From: Streptomyces sp. NBC_01707
GTDB taxonomy: Bacteria > Actinomycetota > Actinomycetes > Streptomycetales > Streptomycetaceae
NCBI RefSeq assembly: GCF_041438805.1
Contig: NZ_CP109190.1
Span: 7,998,001-8,062,000 of the forward strand
DNA: 64,000 nucleotides
Reading direction: 5' to 3'
Part shown: in pieces, positions 29,148 through 37,189 of the stretch
Numbering within the stretch: position 1 is the first letter of the stretch
Layout: every line of letters begins with the position of its first letter
The notes under the pieces: model-generated
Database searches by the model: none
The model's input: the letters and a program-made list of their open reading frames with translations, nothing else
What the model was told of the DNA's origin: nothing
Position numbers and translations under genes: made by a program

Positions 29148-29250
29148 CGTGGCTCCTCGTGGGGGAGGGGGCGTGCGAGTGGGGGGACGTACGGCCGACC
29201 CCGCGCAGATTTGGCATGAACGCGATAAGGCCGACCGGATTGGAACCGTA

Positions 29251-29266
29251 GATGGACTAGACCAGT
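29251..29266 (-). promoter_or_regulatory. DasR-responsive element (dre) in the chitinase promoter
   Basis: Read towards the chitinase, the site is ACTGGTCTAGTCCATC, differing from the published dre consensus ACTGGTCTAGACCACT at three positions. It lies about 105 bp upstream of the chitinase start in the 385-bp gap shared with the divergent acyl-CoA dehydrogenase gene. DasR is the GntR regulator that represses chitinolytic genes in streptomycetes until GlcN-6-phosphate accumulates. Confidence 0.8.
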
Positions 29267-29532
29267 TGGGTCAATGGTTCGGACCATCCCGATGGCGATC
29301 CGGGCCCGCACGGACCGCCGGGCCGCCCGATCCGGCACCCGGTGACGGATACCGTCCGATCGGGCATACTCGACCCGCCACAGCCGCTGGCCAGCAACTC
29401 TCGTAATCCGGGAGGGCAGCATCGGCTGAGTAGTAGTGCTTGTCCGGGCCCCGGCCCGGAATTCCCCGGCGGCGCCGCTCACACCCCGCGCGCGCGACCG
29501 CCGCAACGCCCGACAGGGAGGAGAGCGCCGTC

Positions 29533-30705
29533 ATGTCCGACCGTGCCCCGCAGTTGGTGGAGCGTCGTCTGCCCACCGAGGAGTCCAGGCAGCTTGTCGC
29601 GCTGGTCCGCGACATCGTCCAGCGGGAGATCGCGCCACGGGCGGCCGAGGAGGAGGACGCCGGCCGGTTCCCGCGCGAAGTCTTCACCCTGCTCTCCGAG
29701 TCCGGACTCCTCGGTCTGCCGTACGACTCCGCCTACGGCGGCGGCGACCAGCCGTACGAGGTCTATCTCCAAGTTCTCGAGGAACTCGCGGCCGCCCGCC
29801 TCACCGTCGGTCTCGGTGTCAGTGTCCACTCGCTCGCCTGCCACGCCCTCGCCGGATACGGCACCAAGGATCAGCAGGCGGAACATCTGCCGGCGATGCT
29901 GGGAGGCGGCCTGCTGGGCGCCTACTGCCTCTCGGAGCCCGCCTCGGGCTCCGATGCCGCCTCGCTCCGCACGAAGGCCGTGCGGGACGGTGACGACTGG
30001 ATCATCACCGGCACCAAGGCGTGGATCACTCACGGCGGGATCGCCGACTTCTACACCGTCCTGGCGCGTAGCGGCGTCGAGGGTGCCCGCGGCATCACCG
30101 CCTTCCTGGTCCCCGGCGACGCGGAGGGGCTGAACGCGGCCCTCCCCGAGAAGAAGATGGGGATGAAGGGCTCGCCCACCGCCCAACTGCACTTCGACGG
30201 CGTACGGGTGCCCGACGTACGCCGGATCGGCGAGGAGGGGCAGGGCTTCGCCATCGCCTTGTCGGCACTCGACTCCGGGCGCCTCGGTATCGCCGCCTGT
30301 GCGATCGGTGTCGCGCAGGCCGCCCTGAACGAGGCCGTCGGATACGCCACCGGGCGACAGCAGTTCGGCCGTCCCATCGCGGACTTCCAGGGGCTGCGGT
30401 TCATGCTCGCCGACATGGCCACCCAGATCGAGGCGGGCCGCGCGCTCTACCTGGAGGCGGCCAGGCTGCGTGACGCCGGCAGGCCGTTCTCCCGTCAGGC
30501 CGCCATGGCCAAGCTGTTCTGCACCGACGCGGCCATGCGGGTCACCGTCGACGCCGTCCAGGTCCTCGGCGGCTACGGCTACACCCTCGACTTCCCTGTC
30601 GAGCGGCTGATGCGCGAGGCGAAGGTGCTGCAGATCGTCGAAGGCACCAACCAGATTCAGCGCATGGTCATCGCGCGCCACCTCGCAGGTCCCGAGACGC
30701 GCTGA
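29533..30705 (+). CDS. Acyl-CoA dehydrogenase
   Basis: The 390-aa protein has the full acyl-CoA dehydrogenase fold: the N-terminal helical domain, the signature AYCLSEPASGSDAASLRTKA, the ITGTKAWITHGGIADFYTV beta domain, and the C-terminal RQQFGRPIADFQGLRFMLADMA and VLGGYGYTLDFPVERLMREAKVLQIVEGTNQIQR blocks. The glutamate of the IVEGTNQIQR block is at the position of the catalytic base in medium- and short-chain enzymes. The chain length of the substrate is not determinable. GGGAGGAG precedes the ATG at 29533. Confidence 0.9.
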   Translation: MSDRAPQLVERRLPTEESRQLVALVRDIVQREIAPRAAEEEDAGRFPREVFTLLSESGLLGLPYDSAYGGGDQPYEVYLQVLEELAAARLTVGLGVSVHSLACHALAGYGTKDQQAEHLPAMLGGGLLGAYCLSEPASGSDAASLRTKAVRDGDDWIITGTKAWITHGGIADFYTVLARSGVEGARGITAFLVPGDAEGLNAALPEKKMGMKGSPTAQLHFDGVRVPDVRRIGEEGQGFAIALSALDSGRLGIAACAIGVAQAALNEAVGYATGRQQFGRPIADFQGLRFMLADMATQIEAGRALYLEAARLRDAGRPFSRQAAMAKLFCTDAAMRVTVDAVQVLGGYGYTLDFPVERLMREAKVLQIVEGTNQIQRMVIARHLAGPETR

Positions 30706-30979
30706 GCCGCAGCGGCCGGTCCGACCACACGGGCGTCGTCATGATCCGGTTCCACTCCTGGTCATGGCGGCCCGGCAAGGTCCGCCCGGTGGACTCCCAA
30801 TGGCTCAGCATGGCCCGGTAGATGGGCGGATCGGTCGAATGCGGCACCGGGCGCGGCGGAGAAGGCGCGGGCGCGGTCTTCGGCGCCGGCTGGGAGCCGG
30901 GTCGCGGAACCGATTCTTCGGAGGCCGGAGCGGCGAGACGGCGGCGACCGGGGCCGGTCGTTGAATGCAGCAGCGTCAT
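30668..30979 (-). CDS. Small hypothetical protein overlapping acyl-CoA dehydrogenase tail-to-tail
   Basis: The 103-aa product has a proline/alanine-rich N-terminal half and a C-terminal half (PPIYRAMLSHWESTGRTLPGRHDQEWNRI) that looks like a conserved folded segment, with aromatic and charged residues unlike a shadow frame. The last 38 bp overlap the 3' end of the dehydrogenase gene in the opposite direction. No good ribosome site is visible. No function can be proposed. Confidence 0.45.
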   Translation of the reverse strand: MTLLHSTTGPGRRRLAAPASEESVPRPGSQPAPKTAPAPSPPRPVPHSTDPPIYRAMLSHWESTGRTLPGRHDQEWNRIMTTPVWSDRPLRLSASRDLRGGAR

Positions 30980-31183
30980 GTCAGGCCAACGGCGTGGGGC
31001 GGGGCCGGGTCACTGCCGGGTGGATTCGAGCGCCCGTTCGCCAGGTTCCCCTGGCTCGCGGGCATGGCTCGATGCTGCCCGCACCACGCCGGTCCGGCCG
31101 TCGTGGTGCAGTGCAGGCGTCTTCAGGTGCTGCCGGAGGTCTCCGGTGGCAATGACGGCCGCGTGGGGCGGCGTCGGACCGTG

Positions 31184-31582
31184 TCAGGCGGCGTTGCGCC
31201 GCATCTGCGGGACCCGCATCGGGCGCGAACCGGCACCACCGGCGTGCGAGAAGGGCTGCATCCGCCAGTCGAGCCCCTGAGGGAGCGTCAACAGCAGGCC
31301 TGTGTCCTGCTCGTGGAGTTCGAGCGACTCGTCGGCGGGACGCGTCTGCGCGACGCCGCGGCCGGTTCCGGCGCACACCGTGAGCACGAACGGGTTCCAC
31401 GGGGTCGGGCACAGTGCGTGTTCCGGCAGCACGACCTCGTCGGCCAGCAGCGCGATCGGCTGCGCACAGTCCGGGCAGATCACCCGGTACATCTCAAAAG
31501 TGTCGTACGCGTCGGGAGCGGAGTCCTCGACGGGTTCGACAGGCTCCGGTTCGGTACGTCCGGTGAGCTTCAGGCTCTGCAT
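31184..31582 (-). CDS. Conserved hypothetical protein with a CxxC motif
   Basis: The 132-aa protein starts MQSLKLTGRTEPEPVEPVED and contains MYRVICPDCAQPIALLADE, a possible zinc-ribbon knuckle with only one CxxC pair; two further cysteines (LCPTPW and TVCAG) might complete it. The ATG at 31582 has GGGGGAG upstream. It is divergent from the Lrp regulator at 31786. Function unknown. The preceding 30980-31183 shows no gene. Confidence 0.65.
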   Translation of the reverse strand: MQSLKLTGRTEPEPVEPVEDSAPDAYDTFEMYRVICPDCAQPIALLADEVVLPEHALCPTPWNPFVLTVCAGTGRGVAQTRPADESLELHEQDTGLLLTLPQGLDWRMQPFSHAGGAGSRPMRVPQMRRNAA

Positions 31583-31785
31583 GGAGAATCTCCCCCTCGG
31601 GTGGGCCGACAAGGCGCCACGGCCTCGACCACAGCAAGCACTTCCCGTCGCGCATCGGCCGTAACCGCGAGGTCGCCGGCTACCCACCCGTAAACCTGTG
31701 GCATTCGTCACATGCCCGGTGCAGGTGCCCTGTTCGGAGCCCCTTCGACTGTGCCTGGAGGGACCCGGGGCCATAGGTTGACCGC

Positions 31786-32226
31786 ATGGAGGAGCTGGAC
31801 CGTCAGATTGTGGAGTTGCTCGTCAAGGACGGGCGGATGAGCTACACCGACCTGGGCAAGGCCACCGGCCTGTCCACCTCGGCCGTTCATCAGCGTGTCC
31901 GAAGGTTGGAGCAGCGCGGGGTGATCCGGGGCTATGCCGCGGTCGTCGACCCCGAGGCCGTCGGGCTGCCCCTCACCGCGTTCATCTCGGTGAAACCCTT
32001 CGACCCGAGCGCGCCGGACGACATCGCCGAGCGGCTCGCCGGCGTGCCCGAACTGGAGGCGTGCCACAGCGTCGCGGGCGATGAGAACTACATCCTCAAG
32101 GTGCGGGTCGCGACCCCGCTGGAGCTGGAGCACCTGCTCACCCGGATCCGCTCGCTCGCGGGAGTCTCCACTCGCACCACCGTGGTCCTCTCCACCCCGT
32201 ACGAGGCGCGGCCCCCGCAGATCTGA
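31786..32226 (+). CDS. Lrp/AsnC-family transcriptional regulator
   Basis: The 146-aa protein begins MEELDRQIVELLVKDGRMSYTD and has the winged-helix (recognition helix in LSTSAVHQRVRRLEQRGVIRGY) and RAM domains of the family (VSVKPFD-like strand, then SVAGDENYILKVRV). It precedes an amidohydrolase gene by 68 bp on the same strand and may regulate it. The start lies close to a putative conserved GACCG leader without a strong ribosome site. Confidence 0.88.
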   Translation: MEELDRQIVELLVKDGRMSYTDLGKATGLSTSAVHQRVRRLEQRGVIRGYAAVVDPEAVGLPLTAFISVKPFDPSAPDDIAERLAGVPELEACHSVAGDENYILKVRVATPLELEHLLTRIRSLAGVSTRTTVVLSTPYEARPPQI

Positions 32227-32294
32227 GGCGCGCCGGACCCGGACCCGAGGGGGGTGCGGACGGCGCCGCTCCGAGCAGGCGCGAGACTGGTGGC

Positions 32295-33941
32295 ATGACC
32301 GAGAGCACCGCCCCCCAGAGCGAACACCGCACCGTGCTGCTGCGCGGTGGAGACGTCCACAGCCCCGCCGACCCCTTCGCCACCGCCATGGTCGTCGAAC
32401 GCGGCCATGTCGCCTGGGTCGGCTCCGAAGGGGCCGCCGACGCCTTCGCGAGCGGCGTCGACGAAGTGATCGACCTCGAAGGGGCGCTGGTCACTCCGGC
32501 GTTCACCGACGCGCACGTCCACACCACAGCGACCGGTCTGGCCCTCACCGGTCTGGACCTCTCGGGCGCCCGCACCCTTGCCGAGGCCCTCGACCTCGTT
32601 CGTACGCACACGGCCGCGCACCCCGCCGACCGGGTCGTCCTCGGCCATGGGTGGGACGCCGCACGCTGGCCGGAGCAGCGGCCGCCGTCGCGCGGCGAGC
32701 TCGACGCGGCGGCCGGCGGCCGGCCCGTCTATCTGCCCCGGATCGATGTGCACTCCGCGGTCGTCACCACGGCGCTCCTCGATCTGGTCCCCGGGGTCAC
32801 CGCGCTGGCCGGCTACCACCCCGACGCCCCGCTCACCGACGCCGCCCACCACGCGGTGCGTTCCGCGGCGCACGACGCCGTCTCGCCGCGGCAGCGCGCC
32901 GACGCACAGCGCGCCGCGCTGGACCGCGCCGCCTCGCTCGGCATCGGCACCGTCCATGAGTGCGGCGGACCCGACATCTCCGACGAGGAGGACTTCACCG
33001 GGCTGCTGAAGCTCGCCGCCGGGCGGCCGGGCCCGCGGGTCTTCGGCTACTGGGCCGAGCAGGTGGGCGACGAGAAGGACGCCCGCCGGATCCGCGAACT
33101 CGGCGCGATCGGCGCTGCCGGGGATCTCTTCGTCGACGGCTCCCTCGGCTCGCACACCGCGTGCCTGCACGAGCCGTACGCCGACGGTCCGGCCGGCCAC
33201 ACCGGTACCGCCCACCTGGACGCGGCGCAGATCGCCGCCCATGTCACCGCCTGCACCGAGGCAGGTCTGCAGGCCGGCTTCCACGCCATCGGCGACGCCG
33301 CGGTCTCCGCCGTCGTGGCCGGAGTCCGGGCAGCCGCCGAAACGCTCGGACTGGCCCGCATCCGAGCCGCCCGGCACCGCGTCGAGCACGCCGAGATGCT
33401 CACCCCCGAGACCGTCGCCGCCTTCGCGGAGCTGGGTCTGACCGCCTCCGTCCAACCCGCCTTCGACGCTGCCTGGGGCGGCGAGGACGGCATGTACGCG
33501 CAGCGGCTCGGCGTCGAGCGGGCCCGCACCCTGAACCCCTACGCGGGCCTCCTGCGGGCCGGTGTGCCCCTCGCCTTCGGCTCGGACAGCCCGGTGACCC
33601 CGCTGGACCCGTGGGGGACCGTACGGGCCGCCGCATTCCACCGCTCGCCCGAGCACCGGATCTCCGTACGGGCGGGATTCACCGCGCACACCAGGGGCGG
33701 CTGGCGGGCGGTCGGCCGCGACGACGCGGGCACGCTGGTGCCCGGTGCACCTGCCGACTACGCCGTCTGGCGCACCGAGGAGCTTGTGGTGCAGGCCCCG
33801 GACGACCGGGTCGCCCGCTGGTCGACCGACCCGCGTTCCGGCACGCCGGGACTGCCGGACCTCACCCCTGGCGGTGAACTTCCGGTCTGTCTGCGTACCG
33901 TGATCTTCGGACAAACTGTCTACGTGAGGCCGAACGGGTGA
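32295..33941 (+). CDS. YtcJ-like amidohydrolase
   Basis: The 548-aa protein is an amidohydrolase-superfamily metal enzyme: FTDAHVHTTATGLALTGLDLSGART provides the HxH metal motif, GFHAIGDAAV and HRVEHAEM supply later histidine ligands, and AFGSDSPVTPLDPW the terminal aspartate. The large size and the GGDVHSPADPFATAMVVERGHVAWVG beginning fit the YtcJ group, mostly of unknown substrate (amides or cyclic imides). Together with the Lrp regulator it may form a small nitrogen-compound catabolic unit. Confidence 0.85.
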   Translation: MTESTAPQSEHRTVLLRGGDVHSPADPFATAMVVERGHVAWVGSEGAADAFASGVDEVIDLEGALVTPAFTDAHVHTTATGLALTGLDLSGARTLAEALDLVRTHTAAHPADRVVLGHGWDAARWPEQRPPSRGELDAAAGGRPVYLPRIDVHSAVVTTALLDLVPGVTALAGYHPDAPLTDAAHHAVRSAAHDAVSPRQRADAQRAALDRAASLGIGTVHECGGPDISDEEDFTGLLKLAAGRPGPRVFGYWAEQVGDEKDARRIRELGAIGAAGDLFVDGSLGSHTACLHEPYADGPAGHTGTAHLDAAQIAAHVTACTEAGLQAGFHAIGDAAVSAVVAGVRAAAETLGLARIRAARHRVEHAEMLTPETVAAFAELGLTASVQPAFDAAWGGEDGMYAQRLGVERARTLNPYAGLLRAGVPLAFGSDSPVTPLDPWGTVRAAAFHRSPEHRISVRAGFTAHTRGGWRAVGRDDAGTLVPGAPADYAVWRTEELVVQAPDDRVARWSTDPRSGTPGLPDLTPGGELPVCLRTVIFGQTVYVRPNG

Positions 33942-34050
33942 CGTCCGGACATTTCGTACCGCCGATCGAAGGCGCCGTCGCTTCCCCGCGACCTGGGAAT
34001 CTCCGGTACTGACCAGGCGACTTCGGTAAACGTTGCAGGTCAGACGGGTA

Positions 34051-34176
34051 TTGACAGAATGCGCCCACGGGCCGGTAGGTTCGGCCGAGTCCACCACAGG
34101 ACGTCCGACCGGTTGAACCTCCACGCAGTCGTCGAACGCCGCTGGGTCATGGGGTGGTGCGCCGCACCGGCGCACC
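34051..34176 (+). promoter_or_regulatory. Strong housekeeping-type promoter followed by a hairpin in a 540-bp gap
   Basis: TTGACA (34051-34056) and TAGGTT (34076-34081), 19 bases apart, look like a HrdB promoter. About 75 nt downstream, GGTGCGCC (34156-34163) pairs with GGCGCACC (34169-34176) around a 5-nt loop. If the transcript runs to ppm1 it has a leader near 395 nt; alternatively a small RNA is made here. I see no supportable ORF in 33942-34481. Confidence 0.45.
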
Positions 34177-34481
34177 GCCACTGACAGCCAGGTTCAGCGC
34201 CCGCGCCTCGGGGGCGAGGGAAGGTTCGAACCGGACGGCAGGTGCGACCCGGGTGGGGCCCGGACGTTCAGTAGACAACGGCTTTCGGTCGACCCGCAGC
34301 CAGCGGGACCCAGGTCGGCCCGAAGGACGCCGGGCCCCGATCCGCAGTTCCGTCCGAGCTTCTGTCCGCACTTCCCTCCTTCTGTCCGGCCCGGCTCCCG
34401 ATACCTTCCGACCGCGTCTGTCCTCGGCCCCGGACGCGGTCGATATGGTGTGCACCTGCGTACGGACGTGAGGGGCAGTTA

Positions 34482-35249
34482 GTGAACGACGGCGGTCAGA
34501 GGCGATACGGCCCGCTCGGCAGAGCGTTGGTGATCATCCCGACCTACAACGAGGCCGAGAACATCAAGCCGATCGTCATCCGGGTGCGCGCCGCAGTGCC
34601 GGACGCGGACATCCTGGTCGCCGACGACAACAGCCCCGACGGCACCGGCAAGATCGCCGACGAGCTCGCCGCCGCCGACAGTCAGGTCCAGGTACTGCAC
34701 CGGCAGGCCAAGGAAGGGCTCGGTGCCGCGTACCTGGCGGGCTTCCGCTGGGGCATCGAGCACGGCTACGGCGTCCTCGTCGAGATGGACGCCGACGGCT
34801 CCCACCAGCCCGAGGAACTGCCCCGGCTGCTCACCGCCCTCAAGGGCGCCGATCTGGTGCTCGGGTCCCGCTGGGTGCCGGGCGGGCGCGTCGTCAACTG
34901 GCCCAAGTCCCGCGAAATGATCTCCCGGGGCGGCAGCACGTACTCCCGGTTGCTGCTCGGGCTGCGGACCAGGGACGTCACCGGCGGCTACCGGGCCTTC
35001 CGGTCGGAGACCCTGCAGGGCATCGGCCTCGACGAGGTCGCCTCCCAGGGCTACTGCTTCCAGGTCGACCTGGCCCGCCGCGCCGTCGACGCGGGATACC
35101 ACGTGGTCGAGGTCCCGATCACCTTCGTGGACCGCGAGATCGGCGACTCCAAGATGAGCCGCGACATCCTCGTCGAGGCGCTGTGGCGGGTCACGTCGTG
35201 GGGCGTCACCGCCCGCGCGAACCGGGTCCTGGGCCGCAAGCCCTCCTGA
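34482..35249 (+). CDS. ppm1: Polyprenol monophosphomannose synthase
   Basis: The 255-aa GT2 enzyme has VIIPTYNEAENI, ADDNSPDGTGKIAD and the MDADGSHQPEELPRLL metal/substrate motif, the DPM1-type signature. It transfers mannose from GDP-mannose to polyprenyl phosphate, giving the donor for protein O-mannosylation and glycolipid synthesis at the membrane; the S. coelicolor orthologue is needed for glycosylation of the phage phiC31 receptor. It lacks the N-acyltransferase domain fused in some mycobacterial Ppm1 proteins. The GTG start has GAGGGG upstream. Confidence 0.93.
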   Translation: MNDGGQRRYGPLGRALVIIPTYNEAENIKPIVIRVRAAVPDADILVADDNSPDGTGKIADELAAADSQVQVLHRQAKEGLGAAYLAGFRWGIEHGYGVLVEMDADGSHQPEELPRLLTALKGADLVLGSRWVPGGRVVNWPKSREMISRGGSTYSRLLLGLRTRDVTGGYRAFRSETLQGIGLDEVASQGYCFQVDLARRAVDAGYHVVEVPITFVDREIGDSKMSRDILVEALWRVTSWGVTARANRVLGRKPS

Positions 35250-35304
35250 CGCCCTCACATCCCGCTTATCCCGCTCGGACGTGCGTCCAGGCACACTGGG
35301 GACC

Positions 35305-35883
35305 ATGACGACCGGCACACCGCCCCCGACCGCCCCGCGGCGCTCGCGCGCCCGCACCTTCATCCCCCTCGCCGTCGCCGCGTGGGTGGTGCTGGAGATC
35401 TGGCTGCTGACCGTGGTGGCCGACGTCGCGGGCGGGTTCACCGTGCTGCTGCTCCTGATCGGGGGCGTCGTGCTCGGGGCCGTCGTGATGAAGTCGGCCG
35501 GCCGCCGGGCCTTCCGCAACCTGACCGAGACGCTCCAGCGGATGCCGGGGCAGCCGGGGGCCACCGCCGCGTCGCCCGCCGCCCCGTCGGGCAGCAAGGG
35601 CAACGGGCTCCTGATGCTCGGCGGCCTGCTGATCATGATCCCGGGGTTGATCTCGGACGTGGCGGGACTTCTGCTGCTGGTGCCGCCGGTGCGGGCGATG
35701 CTCGGCAGGCGCGCGGAGAAGTCCCTGGAGCGGCGGATGCGCACCGCTACACCGGGGAGCCTCTCCGACGCGTTCCAGCAGGCCCGGATCCACCGGCCGG
35801 ACGGAAAGGTCGTCCAGGGCGAAGTCATCCGTGAGGGCGACACCCAGCCGGACGACAACCCCCGCCCGCCGCTGACCCCCTGA
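35305..35883 (+). CDS. fxsA: FxsA-family membrane protein
   Basis: The 192-aa protein has FxsA transmembrane segments (IPLAVAAWVVLEIWLLTVVA, GFTVLLLLIGGVVLGAVV and LLMLGGLLIMIPGLISDVAGLLLLVPPVR), where the conserved GL..IPG.ISD..G block is characteristic. In E. coli FxsA suppresses phage T7 exclusion by F; its normal function is unclear. It has an unusually hydrophilic C-terminus and lies 55 bp after ppm1 on the same strand. Confidence 0.88.
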   Translation: MTTGTPPPTAPRRSRARTFIPLAVAAWVVLEIWLLTVVADVAGGFTVLLLLIGGVVLGAVVMKSAGRRAFRNLTETLQRMPGQPGATAASPAAPSGSKGNGLLMLGGLLIMIPGLISDVAGLLLLVPPVRAMLGRRAEKSLERRMRTATPGSLSDAFQQARIHRPDGKVVQGEVIREGDTQPDDNPRPPLTP

Positions 35884-36223
35884 CCGAGCGGCGTCCCACG
35901 GCCTGCGCCCGACTGCCGTCTTCAGCCGAGGACGGGCTTGCCCGCCCGTGCCCGGCATTCACGTCCGGAGAATTCGAGCCCGTCGGGTGTTGGTACCCGA
36001 GTCGGCGCCGGACGGGAAGTTCGGGTCGTCCGGCGCTCGAGGACATCTCCGACGCCCGAGCGATGTGCGGCGGACCGTTCGGGATCGCTCGACGTCCGGG
36101 CATGCCTGGAACCCAGGGGCTGTCCCGTGATCCCTGGCAGGCCGGCGCGACGACAGCCACGGCACCTCGCCACGTTGTCCGAACGCCCGGGTGCGTCCGT
36201 ACGAGGACGCCCCTTCGCCTTGC

Positions 36224-36460
36224 GATGCGCCGCATCTGACGCTGCGCGCCGATCCACCGGGGTTCACGGGACAGCGCCTGTCCCTGCGGCGCCGTGGAGC
36301 CCCGCGGGCCGTCCGGCGCCTCAGGGAGGGGAACCGTCGGCCGGATGCGCTGCATCCGACGCCGTGCGCCGACCCACCACGGATCACGGGAGAGCCCTCG
36401 GCCCCGCGCCATGGAGCCCCGCGGGCCGTCCGGCGCCTCAGGGCAGGGAACCGGCGGCCC
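36224..36460. repeat. Imperfect tandem duplication of a ~118-bp non-coding unit
   Basis: Two units (36224-36343 and 36344-36460) share long matches, for example GATGCGC.GCATC.GACG at their starts and CCGCGGGCCGTCCGGCGCCTCAGGG (quoted only in part here) near their ends, at offsets of 117-120. They lie in the 666-bp gap between fxsA and rbpA (35884-36549), in which I see no gene. A shorter inverted match of the CACGGGA part occurs near 36120. The units are of REP-like character, of unknown role. Confidence 0.7.
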
Positions 36461-36475
36461 CCGTTCCGCACGACA

Positions 36476-36530
36476 GACAGAGCCGCGGGCCGTGGCACAC
36501 GCTCGGTGTGCCACGGCCCGCGGCTCTGTC
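36476..36530. terminator. Very strong bidirectional terminator between fxsA and rbpA
   Basis: A perfect 25-bp stem (36476-36500 with 36506-36530) closes a 5-nt loop GCTCG; the arm begins GACAGAGCCGCGGGCC. It stands 20 bp downstream of the rbpA stop and after the fxsA transcription unit. Confidence 0.92.
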
Positions 36531-36549
36531 TAGGTGCGGTGTTGCGCGG

Positions 36550-36924
36550 TCAGGCAGACTTCCTGCTGTCCCGCGGATGCACGGCAATGTTCATGGCTCC
36601 GGAGCGCAGAACCGCCAGCCTCTCGGCCAGCACCTCCTCCAGCTCCTCGCGTGTGCGCCGCTCCATGAGCATGTCCCAGTGCGTACGCGCAGGCTTGCCC
36701 TTCTTCTCCTCGGGGCCATCCCCGTCCACCAGGAGTGCCATGGCGCCGCACGCCTTGCACTCCCACTCCGGCGGAATTTCCGCCTCTACCGAGAACGGCA
36801 TCTCAAATCGATGTCCGTTCTGGCATGCGTACTCCACCGCCTGGCGCGGGGCCAGATCGATGCCGCGGTCCGTCTCGTAGCTGGTAACCACGAGTCGCGT
36901 GCCGCGGAGAGCTCGCTCACTCAT
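36550..36924 (-). CDS. rbpA: RNA polymerase-binding protein RbpA
   Basis: The 124-aa protein has the RbpA core: the N-terminal tail (RALRGTRLVVTSYETDRG) that enters the active-site cleft, the RbpA core domain with CQNGHRF and CKACG zinc-type cysteines, and the basic-linker/sigma-interaction domain (KPARTHWDMLMERRT.EELEEVL). It stabilises RNA polymerase open complexes with HrdB and is essential or important in actinobacteria. A consensus sigma-R promoter lies upstream, in agreement with its known thiol-stress induction. Confidence 0.95.
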   Translation of the reverse strand: MSERALRGTRLVVTSYETDRGIDLAPRQAVEYACQNGHRFEMPFSVEAEIPPEWECKACGAMALLVDGDGPEEKKGKPARTHWDMLMERRTREELEEVLAERLAVLRSGAMNIAVHPRDSRKSA

Positions 36925-36985
36925 GAATCGTGCCTCCCGGGCTTGTCGCCCACAGGACAGGTGTCGCTGTCGTCGTCATCCGGTC

Positions 36986-37012
36986 AACGTCCGGTCGGCG
37001 GTAAAGATTCCC
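36986..37012 (-). promoter_or_regulatory. Sigma-R promoter of rbpA
   Basis: Read towards rbpA the sequence is GGGAAT, then exactly 18 bases, then GTT (plus G), matching the sigma-R consensus GGAAT-N18-GTT. The -10 element is about 62 bp before the start codon. Sigma-R answers thiol (disulfide) stress; rbpA is a known member of that regulon in S. coelicolor. Confidence 0.9.
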
Positions 37013-37189
37013 GTTGCCGGTCATGCGTCGCCCGTCGTGCCGCTGCTTTTTCAGGGTTGGGGTACCCACCAATGCCCGGTTTGTCACATCTGGCAGAAGT
37101 TGTCACCCAACGGTTTGGCTTCTTCCACTCGCAGTAACGGTCCTCCGGGCAGGCCAAAGGCGTACACTACCGGCCTTTTACTTCAACGT

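Noticed and set aside
34215..34245. GGTTCGAACC string resembling a tRNA T-loop
   Set aside because: The flanking bases do not form a T-stem and no acceptor or anticodon stem is found around it.
34154..34471. Plus-strand 105-codon frame in the ppm1 leader
   Set aside because: Composition is Arg/Ser-rich shadow-like, with no motif and no ribosome site; promoter and hairpin explain the region better.
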